From Planctomycetota bacterium (GTDB lineage Bacteria > Planctomycetota > UBA1135 > GCA-002686595), in assembly GCA_029259635.1 (NCBI GenBank), contig JAJDEU010000062.1, positions 62,001 to 126,000 of the forward strand: a stretch of DNA of 64,000 nt. Reading direction: 5' to 3'. Below the pieces are notes generated by a model. That model ran no database searches. It was given only the letters and a program-made list of their open reading frames with translations, and was not told where the DNA came from. Each line of letters opens with the position of its first letter. The first letter of the stretch is position 1. A program made the position numbers and the translations under genes. Below, one piece after another: positions 1 through 8,981 of the stretch.

Positions 1-483
1 GGTACTCAAGCGCTGCTTGTCATTCGGACCGTGCGAATCCTGCGCGTCTTCCGCGTGCTCAAGCTCGCCAACTACGTGAGCGAGTCCGAAGTTTTGATGC
101 GCGCCCTCTATGCGAGTCGCCGCAAGATCCAGGTCTTCGTCTGCGCCGTCATCATGATGGTCGTCATCTTCGGCGCGCTGATGTATCTGATCGAAGGACC
201 GGAGAACGGCTTCACGAGCATTCCGCGCGGCGTGTACTGGGCCATCGTGACGATGACGACCGTCGGCTACGGAGACATCGCTCCCAACACCAGCTTGGGT
301 CAATCGATCTCGGCCTTCATCATGATCCTCGGATACGGAATCATCGCGGTCCCGACCGGAATCGTGACGGCACAGCTCTCGCGATCGGGCGACAACGTCT
401 CGGGTCAGGCCTGTCCGGGCTGCGGCGGACAAGGCCACATGTCCGATGCGGTCTTCTGTCGTTTCTGCGGCGTGAAGATCTAG
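1..483 (+). CDS. Voltage-gated-type K+ channel, C-terminal part (cut by window edge)
   Basis: The reading frame is open from base 1, so only the C-terminal about 160 residues of an ion-transport protein are visible. It opens with an arginine-rich S4-like stretch ([16 protein letters not shown]), followed by an S5 helix, the pore turret and the potassium selectivity filter TTVGYGD, then the S6 helix ([22 protein letters not shown]). This is the layout of bacterial six-helix Kv-like channels in the inner membrane. After S6 there is a short cytoplasmic tail with two CxxC pairs (CPGCG and CRFCG), which looks like a small zinc ribbon and is not part of the core channel fold. The start codon lies outside the window. 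K+ selectivity is well supported by the filter; the voltage-sensing role is inferred from the S4-like segment alone. Confidence 0.9.
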   Translation, partial: GTQALLVIRTVRILRVFRVLKLANYVSESEVLMRALYASRRKIQVFVCAVIMMVVIFGALMYLIEGPENGFTSIPRGVYWAIVTMTTVGYGDIAPNTSLGQSISAFIMILGYGIIAVPTGIVTAQLSRSGDNVSGQACPGCGGQGHMSDAVFCRFCGVKI

Positions 484-497
484 CCGGCGATATCCAT

Positions 498-552
498 TCG
501 CACCAATCTCCGCCGTTTTCAATCAGTTCCAAAGCAGCCGAGATTGGTGCGA
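498..552. terminator. 13-bp perfect inverted repeat downstream of channel gene
   Basis: TCGCACCAATCTC (498-510) and GAGATTGGTGCGA (540-552) are perfect reverse complements around a 29-nt loop, starting 15 nt after the channel stop codon. There is no T-run, so it may be a factor-independent-like hairpin, an mRNA 3' stabiliser or an operator. Its position after a stop codon and before the next gene favours a transcript-end role. Confidence 0.4.
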
Positions 553-578
553 CTCCGTATCGCCGCTCCGTATCGCCG
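553..578. repeat. Tandem fragment of the GATACGGAG element end
   Basis: CTCCGTATCGCCG is present twice in direct tandem (553-565 and 566-578). CTCCGTATC is the outer end of the dispersed element family found throughout this window, so this looks like a decayed or duplicated element terminus. No matching opposite arm is visible nearby. Confidence 0.45.
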
Positions 579-608
579 CTGCCACCCCCACCTCCAACCC
601 GAACCGCA

Positions 609-1265
609 ATGCCCAGCTTTGAATGTCAGGTCTGCCACACGTCCTTCAGCGTTCCCCAAAAGTCCCTCGATAAGTACCCGGGTTGGAAGCCGAAACACTG
701 CAGCGCACACCGCGCGACGAAGGGCAGTACTCGAGTCCCGAGGAAGAAGGGCGGAGGGCGACTCATCAAAGGTTCCAAGCGCGAGGAGTGTTTGACGCTG
801 GCCGCCGTCTTGGAGACGTACACGGATGGACCCGCGACCGGACTCTTTACGGACGGCAGTTCCGTACCGAATCCAGGGCGCGGAGGCTGGGGAGTCGTGT
901 GGGTCAAAGACGGTGAAGTGCGAGCGCAAGAGCACGGCTACGCAGAGCAGACGACCAACAATCGCATGGAGCTCCAGGCGCTAATCGAAGCCTTTAAGCT
1001 CTTGCCCGAAGACGCAGAGGAAACCGTGCACACCGACAGCCGTCTGTGCGTGGACACGATCACCAAGTGGGCTCCCAACTGGGAGAAGAACGGTTGGAAG
1101 AAGAAGGGCGGCGAGATCAAGAACCTCGAGCTCGTGCAGGAGTTGCTCGCGCTCTTCCGCGCGCATCCCGACTGCCGACTCCAGTGGATTGCGGCGCACG
1201 CGGGCAATCGCTGGAACGAGTACGCCGATAGCCTCGCGACGGCTTGGATGCGCGACGAGCTTTGA
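609..1265 (+). CDS. Ribonuclease H family protein with N-terminal zinc ribbon
   Basis: This 218-residue protein carries a complete RNase HI-type domain in its C-terminal two thirds. The block TDGSSVPNPGRGGWG holds the first catalytic Asp (D82), NNRMEL the Glu (E121), TDS the second Asp (D143) and WNEYAD the last Asp (D207), with the AAHAG histidine just before it. RNase H cleaves the RNA strand of RNA-DNA hybrids in the cytoplasm, in replication and R-loop removal. The first about 45 residues have two cysteine pairs (CQVC and a later C/H) and resemble a small zinc-binding or hybrid-binding extension; this is why the protein is longer than the usual 155 residues. The ATG at 609 precedes this ribbon. 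The TGA stop overlaps the first two bases of the repeat element at 1264. I am confident of the family; whether it is the main RNase H of the cell cannot be told. Confidence 0.9.
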   Translation: MPSFECQVCHTSFSVPQKSLDKYPGWKPKHCSAHRATKGSTRVPRKKGGGRLIKGSKREECLTLAAVLETYTDGPATGLFTDGSSVPNPGRGGWGVVWVKDGEVRAQEHGYAEQTTNNRMELQALIEAFKLLPEDAEETVHTDSRLCVDTITKWAPNWEKNGWKKKGGEIKNLELVQELLALFRAHPDCRLQWIAAHAGNRWNEYADSLATAWMRDEL

Positions 1266-1322
1266 TACGGAGCCAGGCTCGGCATCGCACCCGAGGTTTG
1301 CGCCAGAGCCAGGCTCCGTATC
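1264..1322. repeat. 59-bp palindromic element (short class)
   Basis: It begins GATACGGAGCCAGGCTC and ends with the inverted form GAGCCAGGCTCCGTATC, giving a stem of about 17 bp with one interruption. It lies between the convergent genes rnhA-like (stop overlaps base 1264) and the serine hydrolase (stop 3 nt away), so it can act as a bidirectional transcript-end hairpin. It has the same length as the copy at 5707-5765. Confidence 0.85.
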
Positions 1323-1325
1323 GAA

Positions 1326-2933
1326 CTAGTCGTCAGACGAAACCGCGTCGTCGCTCTCTAGCCGCCGCAGATTCTCGCGGAACACCGTCAGGTTGGGATC
1401 GTCGGTTCCTGTGGCCAGTTCAACGGCTCGCTTGTATTGCTCGAGCGCCGCTTGCAGTTGTCCGTCTGCTTCTAATGCCTCTCCGAAACTGTCGTGAGCG
1501 TTCGCCGACTTCGGGTATTCGCGCACGCAACGTTCGAAGAGTTCGAGAGCGCCCTCTACATCTCCGCCTTGCAGCCGCGCATAGCCGTCGGAGTTAAGAG
1601 TTTGCTCGGAGAGCAAGCCGCTTAAATGGCCTTCCGAGTCGAGCTCCAGCAGGAGCTCAAAGTTGCTGTCTTCAACGATGAACTTCTGCCCGCCGAGGGG
1701 CGTGAGGTCGAAGCTGCCTTGTTGAGGCAGGTCGATCACCAGGGTCTGTTCGGGGCTCAGCCAAACCCGAACACCGTTGCCGTGTCCGGAGTCGACGCGT
1801 CCGACAAAGTCGTTGGGGTCAAAGTCATGGACAACCGGACTAATTCGTTCGCGTGCGATCGTGGGCACGAGCTCGGGTTGCAGAGCAGCGGCTCCATCCC
1901 GCGCATCGAGAATCATCTTGATTAAGGTCTCCCGAGATTCCGAAGGCACCCGACGGCTCGTGAAAGTGTCGACCCGAAAGGCCAGCACGAGCTTCGCTCC
2001 CGGCAGTACGTCGATCGAGTGTCCACCGGCGCCGAGTGCCGAGTACATGCCAACTTCTTTGAGTTCCGGAACGCCGCTGATCCACCAGAGCAACCCGTAC
2101 CCTGCGCCGCCCCAGGCCTCCGAATAGGAGGTTTGACTGCGTGCGACCCAGTCTTCACTCAGGACTTGCTCCGCACCCCATCGACCGTCGCGCAAGTACA
2201 GCAACCCAAACCGCGCCATGTCCCGCGCCGACATGCGGAAGGGGTAAGCGGGATGCTCTGACATGTTCGGCTGCAAGTGCAGGTACCCATCCCGGGGGCG
2301 GTAGTCCTGCATTCCGATGGGCGTTGCGATCGTCTTTTCAAAGTCAATAAAGAGATCACCGACCGCCTGCATGAAGATCGTGACGAGCGTATTGAAGTCC
2401 CAGTTGTTGTAACACCAGTTGGTGCCCGGAGCGTGGCTATGACGATCGGGCTTAGGGTTCTCCGCTGGCTCGTAAGCGGCCAATCGATAGACTCCTGAGC
2501 GAGCTTGCAAGAGGTGCAAGATCGTCGCGCCTTTTTCAATCTCCGTCAGCGGCTCGACTCCCTCGACATGGTCATCGATACCGAGTTGCGCGAGCGTTTG
2601 GTCGAGGTCGATGTCACCGCGATCGACGCGCGCTCCAAAGGCCGCGCTCATAAAACTCTTGCGCACGGAGTGGCACATGAATCGGCGCTCCACATCACCC
2701 CAGCTCGCCAACACGGCCCCGTCGTAAATCAACAAAGCCCCCCCTGCATCGAGGGACTCGTAGTACTCCCGGGCCGCTTCGAGTTTGGCAGGGGAGAAGC
2801 CGGCTTCAGCAGGATCGGCAAAGCGCATCCAGGATTCTCCGGGAACGCGGTCGAGATTCTCGCTCACGATCGGAGCGGGGAGGAGAGCGGAGTTGGCGCT
2901 CAGGATGCAGGTGACGACGAAGGACAAGAACAT
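1326..2933 (-). CDS. Secreted serine hydrolase (class C beta-lactamase family) with TPR tail
   Basis: A predicted signal peptide (MFLSFVVTCILSANSALLPA) leads a beta-lactamase/penicillin-binding-protein-like transpeptidase fold. The nucleophile motif SxxK is S89-V-R-K92, and the second-motif YxN is Y175-N-N177. These are the hallmarks of the serine hydrolase family that includes class C beta-lactamases, EstB esterases and D-aminopeptidases; the real substrate cannot be read from the sequence. The last about 90 residues form two or three TPR-like helical repeats (LNSDGYARLQGGDVEGALELF and following), a fusion often seen where the hydrolase is not an antibiotic-resistance enzyme. It is convergent with the RNase H gene. 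The ATG at 2933 is chosen because it places the signal peptide at the N terminus. Confidence 0.88.
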   Translation of the reverse strand: MFLSFVVTCILSANSALLPAPIVSENLDRVPGESWMRFADPAEAGFSPAKLEAAREYYESLDAGGALLIYDGAVLASWGDVERRFMCHSVRKSFMSAAFGARVDRGDIDLDQTLAQLGIDDHVEGVEPLTEIEKGATILHLLQARSGVYRLAAYEPAENPKPDRHSHAPGTNWCYNNWDFNTLVTIFMQAVGDLFIDFEKTIATPIGMQDYRPRDGYLHLQPNMSEHPAYPFRMSARDMARFGLLYLRDGRWGAEQVLSEDWVARSQTSYSEAWGGAGYGLLWWISGVPELKEVGMYSALGAGGHSIDVLPGAKLVLAFRVDTFTSRRVPSESRETLIKMILDARDGAAALQPELVPTIARERISPVVHDFDPNDFVGRVDSGHGNGVRVWLSPEQTLVIDLPQQGSFDLTPLGGQKFIVEDSNFELLLELDSEGHLSGLLSEQTLNSDGYARLQGGDVEGALELFERCVREYPKSANAHDSFGEALEADGQLQAALEQYKRAVELATGTDDPNLTVFRENLRRLESDDAVSSDD

Positions 2934-3727
2934 GGTTGCGAATGGGGCAGGGGTGGCTGTCGGAGGTCCGCAGTCTGAGGTTTCCCACGCCGGATGAGTG
3001 AACGCGACCTGGTTTTCTGCACAGACCTTACCCGCCGTACAGGACCCCTACATGAGTAGGCGCGGTCGACGCTCACACAGCGACACGGAGGCGCATCAAT
3101 CTCCGCCGATTTCGACTTGGTGGGAGTCGCCAACTCAATCGGCGGTGCCGCCAACTGCAGAGAGCGAAGGTTGGCGACTTCGAATTACCCACTGTCCCCA
3201 ACCCACTGCCGTCGTTGATTCAAACCACGGCGCGAAGGAAGCGCGGACTCCATCCACGATCGCTACCAAACTAAGTGCGTGCGTTTTAGCCCGGTTCCAT
3301 ACCGCTCGTGAATGGTCGACACGCTAAAGGCTTCTGTAAAACTGCGACGAGCTGTATTGACTCATTCTGCCATCTCCTACAGTCTGTAAGAATGCACTCC
3401 TACAGCGAGTAGGAGTCGTTGATCTGAGTCAGAACGACAGCTTCTTTATCCGAATCGGAGACCTCGACTTGCTCGACCACAGTTTTCTTGCGCGGTGGCC
3501 TGCGTTTGCATCAACGGTCGCTTGCGACCTTTGCGAAAGCACCCATAGGCGCGTTTTCTTTCAAGACACTGAAAGGACATTGGATCGCTTGGGCTTGCCG
3601 GCGACATCAATGCGCTCGATCGAAGTTGAGTCTCCCGATCGGATAATGGGCTTGTTGATTCCGACTTAGTTTCAGGACCAGCGCTCGTTCTTACCTCCGA
3701 AAACTCCGAATCAAGCTCCGAATCGCG
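2934..3727. other. 794-bp intergenic region with hairpins, no convincing gene
   Basis: This stretch lies between divergently arranged genes, so it should contain both promoters. A 10-bp inverted repeat, AGTCGCCAAC at 3125-3134 with GTTGGCGACT at 3170-3179, encloses a smaller GGCGGTGCCGCC hairpin. A second perfect 8-bp stem-loop, ACTCCTAC-AGCGA-GTAGGAGT, is at 3396-3416. A 66-codon frame at 3469-3669 shows no recognisable feature and is not called. Confidence 0.5.
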
Positions 3728-5701
3728 ATGAACAAACTATTCCACTCAATACGAAAACCAGCTGCGCTGCTCATGCTCGCAAGTCTCTGTTTGCCGTCCG
3801 CTCCTCGAGCACAGTTCGGCGGAACGGACTCGGGCTTCCCCAAAGGACTCAAAGCATCGGTTTGCCAGGCGAACAACCTCACCGATTGTACGCTTCAATA
3901 TTTGAACGTAGCGCCGCCCACAAACTCAGCGTCGACCTTCGACATCGTCGTCCAGTTGGGATCAGCGACTTACACACTGCGCGTTGCCTATCACTCCATC
4001 CGGGGGCCTCAGTTCAAGATACTTTCCAAGCCCGATCTCAACACGACGAACGAACTCCCGATCCCGCCCGTCCGAACGGTGCGCGGGACCGTCTTGGAAT
4101 GGCCGAACTCCTACGTAACCGGCGTGTTTCGCTCCGGTGGTTTTTACGGACGAGCACGCAACACCGACAATGGCGATTCTCTCAGAATCCGCCCGGTGGA
4201 CGTTGTGGGTATGCCCTCTAACCTTTATTTCGCTAACGACGACGCACAAGCATTACCTACGACTGGATTGGGCGACTGCTCTGTCGGTGATGATCAAGGA
4301 ATCGCTAGCAGTGACTCGATCCCTGCGACGGGTGAGTCGAGCTTTCCCACCGGCCTTCAAGGTTCGGTAACTTGTTACTCGGGAGACTTGTTGGCCATGA
4401 TCTCCATGGATTCGAATTCAGGTTATTGGGCCATCCACGGCGACGATCTCGTCCCGATCATGGAGGACACGGCCAACCTGTCGAGCCTGATGCTGGAACG
4501 AGCGATGGGCTTACGGAACCTTCTCGATGAAGTCGTCGTACGCCCCGACCCGGCGGGTGATCCCTATGCGCTAGAGACTTCCGGTGACGACATGAGAGCT
4601 CTGATAAAGAGTCTTTGGAGTGACCGTTACGAGGAACGGAATTTGGCCCTGGTCGCTGCGCTGCACGACCAAGCTTTAGGTAATCCCGGAACGGCTTCGC
4701 AAGGCAGCGCGGACACGGCCGGAGTTTGCGAAAGCCACAACTTGGAAACTCTCGGGTACATGTGCCATGAGATTGGACACGTTTGGGGAGCGGGCCACTG
4801 CACGGACTTACCCTGCGCTTGCCCAGGCGCGAATATCATGAGCGCCAACGGGCTTACGCAGCCCTACCTCCAGTGCAGCATCGACGAGATGCTCTCCACC
4901 TTGCATCTTTCGATTCGGAGCGGCAGGACCCAGAGCGATCTGTTCGACAATCTCGAACTCTTGATCGTCGACGAAACCGACGTCAACCCGATCCCCGTCA
5001 GCCCCGTTGGCGCCTCCATCGAAATGCCCCAAACGATTCCCGGCTACATCACCGGTAACGAGATCGGCATTAAGAATCTAGGCAACTGCGCACTCGACTT
5101 TGAGCTGCGACTTAACGGTGGATCCAGTGCGTTTACTCTGGAAGGCCCGACAACGGCTCAGATCGCAAAAAATGACACGCACTTCTTCAGCATTCGTTTC
5201 GCGAACAACTACGTGGGAACCTACGCCACCACAGTGGAAGTCGAAATTACCAATCTGTCGCCGGTACCGCTCAAGTTTTGGATTCCGGTAAGCGTCTACA
5301 ACTCTCCTGGTAGCGCTTTGCCCGGACCGTTTGCTGCCGTCAACACGATGGCTCCGTTCTACGACTGGAACAAGGACCTCAACGATCCTCCTTACTACCT
5401 GGATTGGAGCGAGTCGAGTAACGCAGAGACCTACCAATACTCACTCAGCTATCGCTCGACCCAGGGTGGGAGTATCGAGTTCACAAAATCTGACCCCAAG
5501 AGAAGGTCGAGCGTTTCCAACAAATTCACGCTCCAGGATCCGGGTTCCTTTTGCGGGTTTGCGCCGGGCTTTTGGAACTGGACGATTGTTGCGGAGAATG
5601 AGAACGGAACGAGAACGATCGTTGGACCGATCTTCGAGGTAACCAACGCCGACAACCTTCCGCTATCGGCATGCAACGACGGAGGTACCGAAACAGATTA
5701 A
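3728..5701 (+). CDS. Secreted metzincin-like zinc metalloprotease
   Basis: The 657-residue product starts with a signal peptide (cleavage predicted near APRAQF, about residue 28), so it is exported. The zinc site HEIGHVWGAGHC fits the metzincin pattern HExxHxxGxxH, with His347, His351 and His357 as ligands and Glu348 as the catalytic base. The first third contains an N-terminal prodomain-like beta region, as in reprolysin-type M12 proteases of environmental bacteria. After the catalytic domain, about residues 430-520 resemble an Ig-like ASH/choice-of-anchor domain (IGIKNLGNCALDFELRLNGG). The final about 120 residues are a fibronectin-like segment. Many cysteines surround the zinc site, suggesting disulphides outside the cell. 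The substrate is unknown. It ends 5 nt before a 59-bp hairpin element. Confidence 0.85.
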   Translation: MNKLFHSIRKPAALLMLASLCLPSAPRAQFGGTDSGFPKGLKASVCQANNLTDCTLQYLNVAPPTNSASTFDIVVQLGSATYTLRVAYHSIRGPQFKILSKPDLNTTNELPIPPVRTVRGTVLEWPNSYVTGVFRSGGFYGRARNTDNGDSLRIRPVDVVGMPSNLYFANDDAQALPTTGLGDCSVGDDQGIASSDSIPATGESSFPTGLQGSVTCYSGDLLAMISMDSNSGYWAIHGDDLVPIMEDTANLSSLMLERAMGLRNLLDEVVVRPDPAGDPYALETSGDDMRALIKSLWSDRYEERNLALVAALHDQALGNPGTASQGSADTAGVCESHNLETLGYMCHEIGHVWGAGHCTDLPCACPGANIMSANGLTQPYLQCSIDEMLSTLHLSIRSGRTQSDLFDNLELLIVDETDVNPIPVSPVGASIEMPQTIPGYITGNEIGIKNLGNCALDFELRLNGGSSAFTLEGPTTAQIAKNDTHFFSIRFANNYVGTYATTVEVEITNLSPVPLKFWIPVSVYNSPGSALPGPFAAVNTMAPFYDWNKDLNDPPYYLDWSESSNAETYQYSLSYRSTQGGSIEFTKSDPKRRSSVSNKFTLQDPGSFCGFAPGFWNWTIVAENENGTRTIVGPIFEVTNADNLPLSACNDGGTETD

Positions 5702-5706
5702 GCGAG

Positions 5707-5765
5707 GATACGGAGTCAGGCTCCCGTCGAGGGTAAAGGTCTCGACGGGAGCCTGGCTCCGTATC
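5707..5765. repeat. 59-bp palindromic element, near-perfect 25-bp stem
   Basis: The two 25-nt arms (5707-5731 and 5741-5765) differ at a single position, T versus C, which would still pair as G-U in RNA. The loop is about 9 nt. It sits between convergent genes (stops at 5701 and 5777) and is well placed as a bidirectional transcription terminator or mRNA 3'-end protector. It is the cleanest copy of the short class. Confidence 0.9.
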
Positions 5766-5776
5766 GGCTCTCGCGG

Positions 5777-8563
5777 TCAGCGCTTCTCGAGCAACAGCGG
5801 ATACGAAGTTCGCCTCGACCCGTAACTCGGAACTCCGTGTCGAATCACGACCAGGGTTCCTTTGTGCATTTTCACGAATCCCCTGACCTCCTCAAGCCGC
5901 GGTTTGGCGTCGTTGAGGAGGAGCGTGACTCCGTCCCAGCTCCAAGTTCCGGTGGAGCGCTTTCTTCGCCAGCCTCTCGTGAACCAAGCATCGTAATTCA
6001 CCACGAAGGTGTGGTCGTCGGAGAGGGTGAGCTCGAAAGGGTGGTCTTGTTGAACCGTGGGCTCGCGCGTCGGCCTGTAGTTGGCGTTCAACATGTCGAA
6101 CCAATTCTTCTTGCTCGCCCGAACAGCGCTCTCGTAGAAATTGTCGATCTCCGCCCGAACATCGTCGGGATCCGGGAGCTCTTTACCCGGCTGCCGGAAC
6201 TTTCTCTCTTCAGCCGTGCGTCCCTCCAGCTCGGCCAACGTCGGCATCACGCGACTCTTCGCCACCGGTCGCCAGTTCCCGACGATGTCCTCGACGGAAT
6301 AGGCTCGACCATTCCGCTTCGCAATATCGGTCGCCTGCCGCGCCGCGAGAATCGAGAACAGCGCCGCCGTTGCATGCACCTTTTCGGCGTCCCGCGCCAA
6401 GTCTTTCGCTCCCACACCCGCCGCCGCACCCGCCGAAGCAGAGTAGGGATCCGGACTCCCCGCCGCCCGAAAGACTTCTCGCCACTCCGCCGCACTTCGA
6501 CCGGGCGTTCCGTGGATCAAGAACATCATCTGAGCGAGCGGCGAATTGATCCGCGCCCTCAACGGATCGCCCATGAGCATGATCCCGAACGCCTGCGGCC
6601 AGGTGCCGTCTTGCATCGAGGCCGCGAGCGCGTCGACCTCCTCGACCGCGAACTCTCCAGGCCCCGTATCGCCGAGGTCGTGCAGCAGGCAGCCCACCGA
6701 GACCACCACCGGCTTCGTGCCTTCGATCTGAGCCTGCCGCAACTCCAAGTAAGCCGTCCGCTCTCGCCCGCCAACCTCGCGCACAATCGTCCCCGCCGGA
6801 ATCTGAAGTTCGAGGATCTTCTCGCGCAGCTTCGTCGCCGGCGTCACCCGCAGCTCGACCTCTTCGGGAGTCGCGCGCACTTCATTCAGTGAAACCGTGA
6901 TCAGCCCGCGCCGAATCGCCGTCTGCAAGTTGAGCGCGATCGTCCGAGCTGCGATGTCCGCGATCCGCGCCGCTTCGGCTTGCTTCGCCGCGGCAATCCG
7001 CGCGTCCTCGATGCGCTTCACCCGCGCCGCTTCCTCCGCTTCCGCCTGTCGTTCCCGTCTCCCCGCCTCGATCGCGAGTCGCCTCTCCGTCGTCACGATA
7101 TCCGTGATGCGTTCGCCCGCAGCCCAGTCCCGTTTCGAAATGTCATAAGGATCCGGCCGCGTCCCGACGCCTCCTGTTCGCAACGTGAACTTCGTGTTGT
7201 AGAACTTTTGATAGCCGGCGAAGTTCACCGCCCCTCCGCCCTTGTGAAACATCGCCGCTTGTCGAACCGAGTCGTCCGCTCGCTGCATCTCCGGCAGGCT
7301 GCCCAGGTACAGCACGAGGTCGATGTCCTCATTGGCCGGAATGAGCTTGTGACTCGTGCTCAGCGGATCGCGCGGCATCAACCGCGCATACACCCGAGCC
7401 GTCCCGCTCGCCGTCGCGCCCTTCTCCGCCCCGAGCTCGAACTCGAACGCGTCGATGCACACGAAGGCTTGCCCATACGAATCGAAGATCGACCCGGCCG
7501 CCGACTCGAACTGCGTCGCCGCTTTCGAGCGCTTCAACCGCTTCGCCGTCCACTTGACCGCATAGGGCGTGTTCTCGAGGTCCGAGAATTTTGCCTCGAA
7601 CGTGACTTCTCGCGCTTTCCGCACTTCACCGAGAGCCACCGCCTCGATGGGAAGTGGGGGAGCTGCGCTCGCGGCTCGCGCGGCGCCCGGTGCCAGCTCC
7701 GCGGAGCTCGATTGTCCCTCGCGCGCGTCTCCGCTCGCCGCATCGTCCTTTGCGACGACCACCCCGCGTTCCTGGACGCGCTTCCCGTCCGTCCCCGCCG
7801 TCTCTTCGAACACTCCGCGCGCGAACGAATAGGCCTCCGCCCAGTCCCCTTCGTCGATCCCAAACGGGTTGTACCCATTCAACCAAACCGACTCTCCCAT
7901 GCACGTGCGCCGGTACTCTTCGAACAGCGCCGAGCCCCCGGCCCGAAGCCGTCCCTCTTCATGCGCCACCGTCATCCAGACCACCGCTTGTCGAACGTCG
8001 AGCGTTTTCGCGCCGAACCCGTCGAGTGCGCAGACCTCTTCGAGCAGTGCCGAGTGCATCTTCGGATTTCCGCTCCCGCTTCCCTCCATGACCATCTGCC
8101 AAGGTTCCATTCCCAAGTGGCAGAGCTCGACCGCGACCGTCTCCGTGCTCTCGTACTCCATCCCCAGTTTGACGAGTGCCCTCTTCACCACGACCATCCG
8201 ATTGCCGTTCTGCAAGAGCAGAGTCCCTGGCCGAATCTCGAACATGGCCGGCCCGGATTCGCCAGTCACGCGGGCGAAGATCATGTCGGTGTGGAAGGGG
8301 TCGTTCTTCAGGCTTGGGTAGCGGATCCCGAAGGAGCGAATGTTGCTCCGCCGTCCGGTGGCTTCGTGGAAGTCGGGGAGGTCTTGGGTGGGCTCCTCTT
8401 GTCGAGCGGCGTTCGCGGCGTGTGCGCCGGTGCTCGCGGTAAGGAGACTAAGTAGGACCAGCGCGATTCCGAGAGGCGTCGCGATCCGTTGTCGCGCTCG
8501 TTCCGCTCTCAAGTTCCAAGTCCCGGGCAAACTTCTCTCCGAGCAGACCAATCCATTCCTCAT
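5777..8563 (-). CDS. Large secreted protein of unknown function
   Basis: The frame is open from 8731, but the ATG at 8563 is preferred because it puts a signal peptide at the start (hydrophobic core IATPLGIALVLLSLLTA, then an Ala-rich cleavage site). The mature protein is about 880 residues. It has an N-terminal mixed region, a central acidic/Ser-rich linker, a long charged helical segment with many EAARVKRIEDARIAAAKQAE-like runs (predicted coiled coil) and a C-terminal beta-rich domain. That domain, with DDHTFVVNYDAWFTRGWRRK and TGTWSWDGVTLLLND, reads like a lipocalin-type copper-resistance/NlpE-like barrel. No catalytic motif was recognised. It is convergent with the metalloprotease across a 59-bp hairpin. 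The coding frame is well supported by length and composition; the function is unknown. Confidence 0.75.
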   Translation of the reverse strand: MRNGLVCSERSLPGTWNLRAERARQRIATPLGIALVLLSLLTASTGAHAANAARQEEPTQDLPDFHEATGRRSNIRSFGIRYPSLKNDPFHTDMIFARVTGESGPAMFEIRPGTLLLQNGNRMVVVKRALVKLGMEYESTETVAVELCHLGMEPWQMVMEGSGSGNPKMHSALLEEVCALDGFGAKTLDVRQAVVWMTVAHEEGRLRAGGSALFEEYRRTCMGESVWLNGYNPFGIDEGDWAEAYSFARGVFEETAGTDGKRVQERGVVVAKDDAASGDAREGQSSSAELAPGAARAASAAPPLPIEAVALGEVRKAREVTFEAKFSDLENTPYAVKWTAKRLKRSKAATQFESAAGSIFDSYGQAFVCIDAFEFELGAEKGATASGTARVYARLMPRDPLSTSHKLIPANEDIDLVLYLGSLPEMQRADDSVRQAAMFHKGGGAVNFAGYQKFYNTKFTLRTGGVGTRPDPYDISKRDWAAGERITDIVTTERRLAIEAGRRERQAEAEEAARVKRIEDARIAAAKQAEAARIADIAARTIALNLQTAIRRGLITVSLNEVRATPEEVELRVTPATKLREKILELQIPAGTIVREVGGRERTAYLELRQAQIEGTKPVVVSVGCLLHDLGDTGPGEFAVEEVDALAASMQDGTWPQAFGIMLMGDPLRARINSPLAQMMFLIHGTPGRSAAEWREVFRAAGSPDPYSASAGAAAGVGAKDLARDAEKVHATAALFSILAARQATDIAKRNGRAYSVEDIVGNWRPVAKSRVMPTLAELEGRTAEERKFRQPGKELPDPDDVRAEIDNFYESAVRASKKNWFDMLNANYRPTREPTVQQDHPFELTLSDDHTFVVNYDAWFTRGWRRKRSTGTWSWDGVTLLLNDAKPRLEEVRGFVKMHKGTLVVIRHGVPSYGSRRTSYPLLLEKR

Positions 8564-8795
8564 GAAGCATCCCGTTCCGTGGTGGGGGCGAGCCGACAGG
8601 CCGACGATGCGAAGAGTGTAGAGCGAACGCCGAGATACGGCCATTTGCGCGGGGTTAGGGCGCAATGAAAGCGTTGGCGGGTGACTCCCCTCGGGAGTTC
8701 GAGAGCGAGAAGGCCGAGTGCTCTCCCTCAATCGACGGTCAAGACGCCCCTCGCGATGGGCAGCGTCACCACCGCACGTTACCCTGTCCGTCCAA

Positions 8796-8872
8796 GCGCC
8801 CGTAGCTCAGTAGGATAGAGCACAGCTTTCCTAAAGCTGGGGTCGTGGGTTCGAATCCCGCCGGGCGTACCA
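8796..8872 (+). tRNA. tRNA-Arg (anticodon CCU)
   Basis: All four arms can be drawn. The acceptor is GCGCCCG with CGGGCGT (first pair G-U). The D arm contains AGCTCAGTAGGATAGAGC, and the anticodon stem CAGCT/AGCTG encloses the loop TTCCTAA with anticodon CCT. The T arm is GTGGG-TTCGAAT-CCCGC, followed by discriminator A and an encoded CCA at 8870-8872. It reads AGG codons. A defence gene block begins about 110 nt downstream, so its 3' end is a plausible island attachment site, but no second copy of the T-arm/CCA end was found in the window. Confidence 0.96.
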
Positions 8873-8880
8873 AGGCGCAG

Positions 8881-8922
8881 CCAGTGATCCGCACAAGAGT
8901 GGTCGCCGGACCACGACACTGG
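8881..8922 (+). terminator. Nested hairpin just after the tRNA
   Basis: An outer stem CCAGTG (8881-8886)/CACTGG (8917-8922) encloses an inner perfect stem GTGGTC-GCCG-GACCAC (8899-8914). It begins 8 nt after the tRNA CCA end and is likely the tRNA transcript terminator or processing hairpin, although no T-run follows. It lies upstream of the AIPR gene and could also insulate it. Confidence 0.4.
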
Positions 8923-8981
8923 TAGCGTGCTTTAAGCGCGAAGTGCGGGACACCGAACGGACACCAGCAGGAGTTGACCCC

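Noticed and set aside
3469-3669. 66-codon frame before the metalloprotease
   Set aside because: No ribosome-binding site, domain or signal was recognised, and composition is not distinctive.
6980-8455. 491-codon plus-strand frame opposite the large secreted protein
   Set aside because: It is extremely Arg-rich, has no domain, and is fully antisense to a frame with signal peptide and normal composition; a high-GC shadow.
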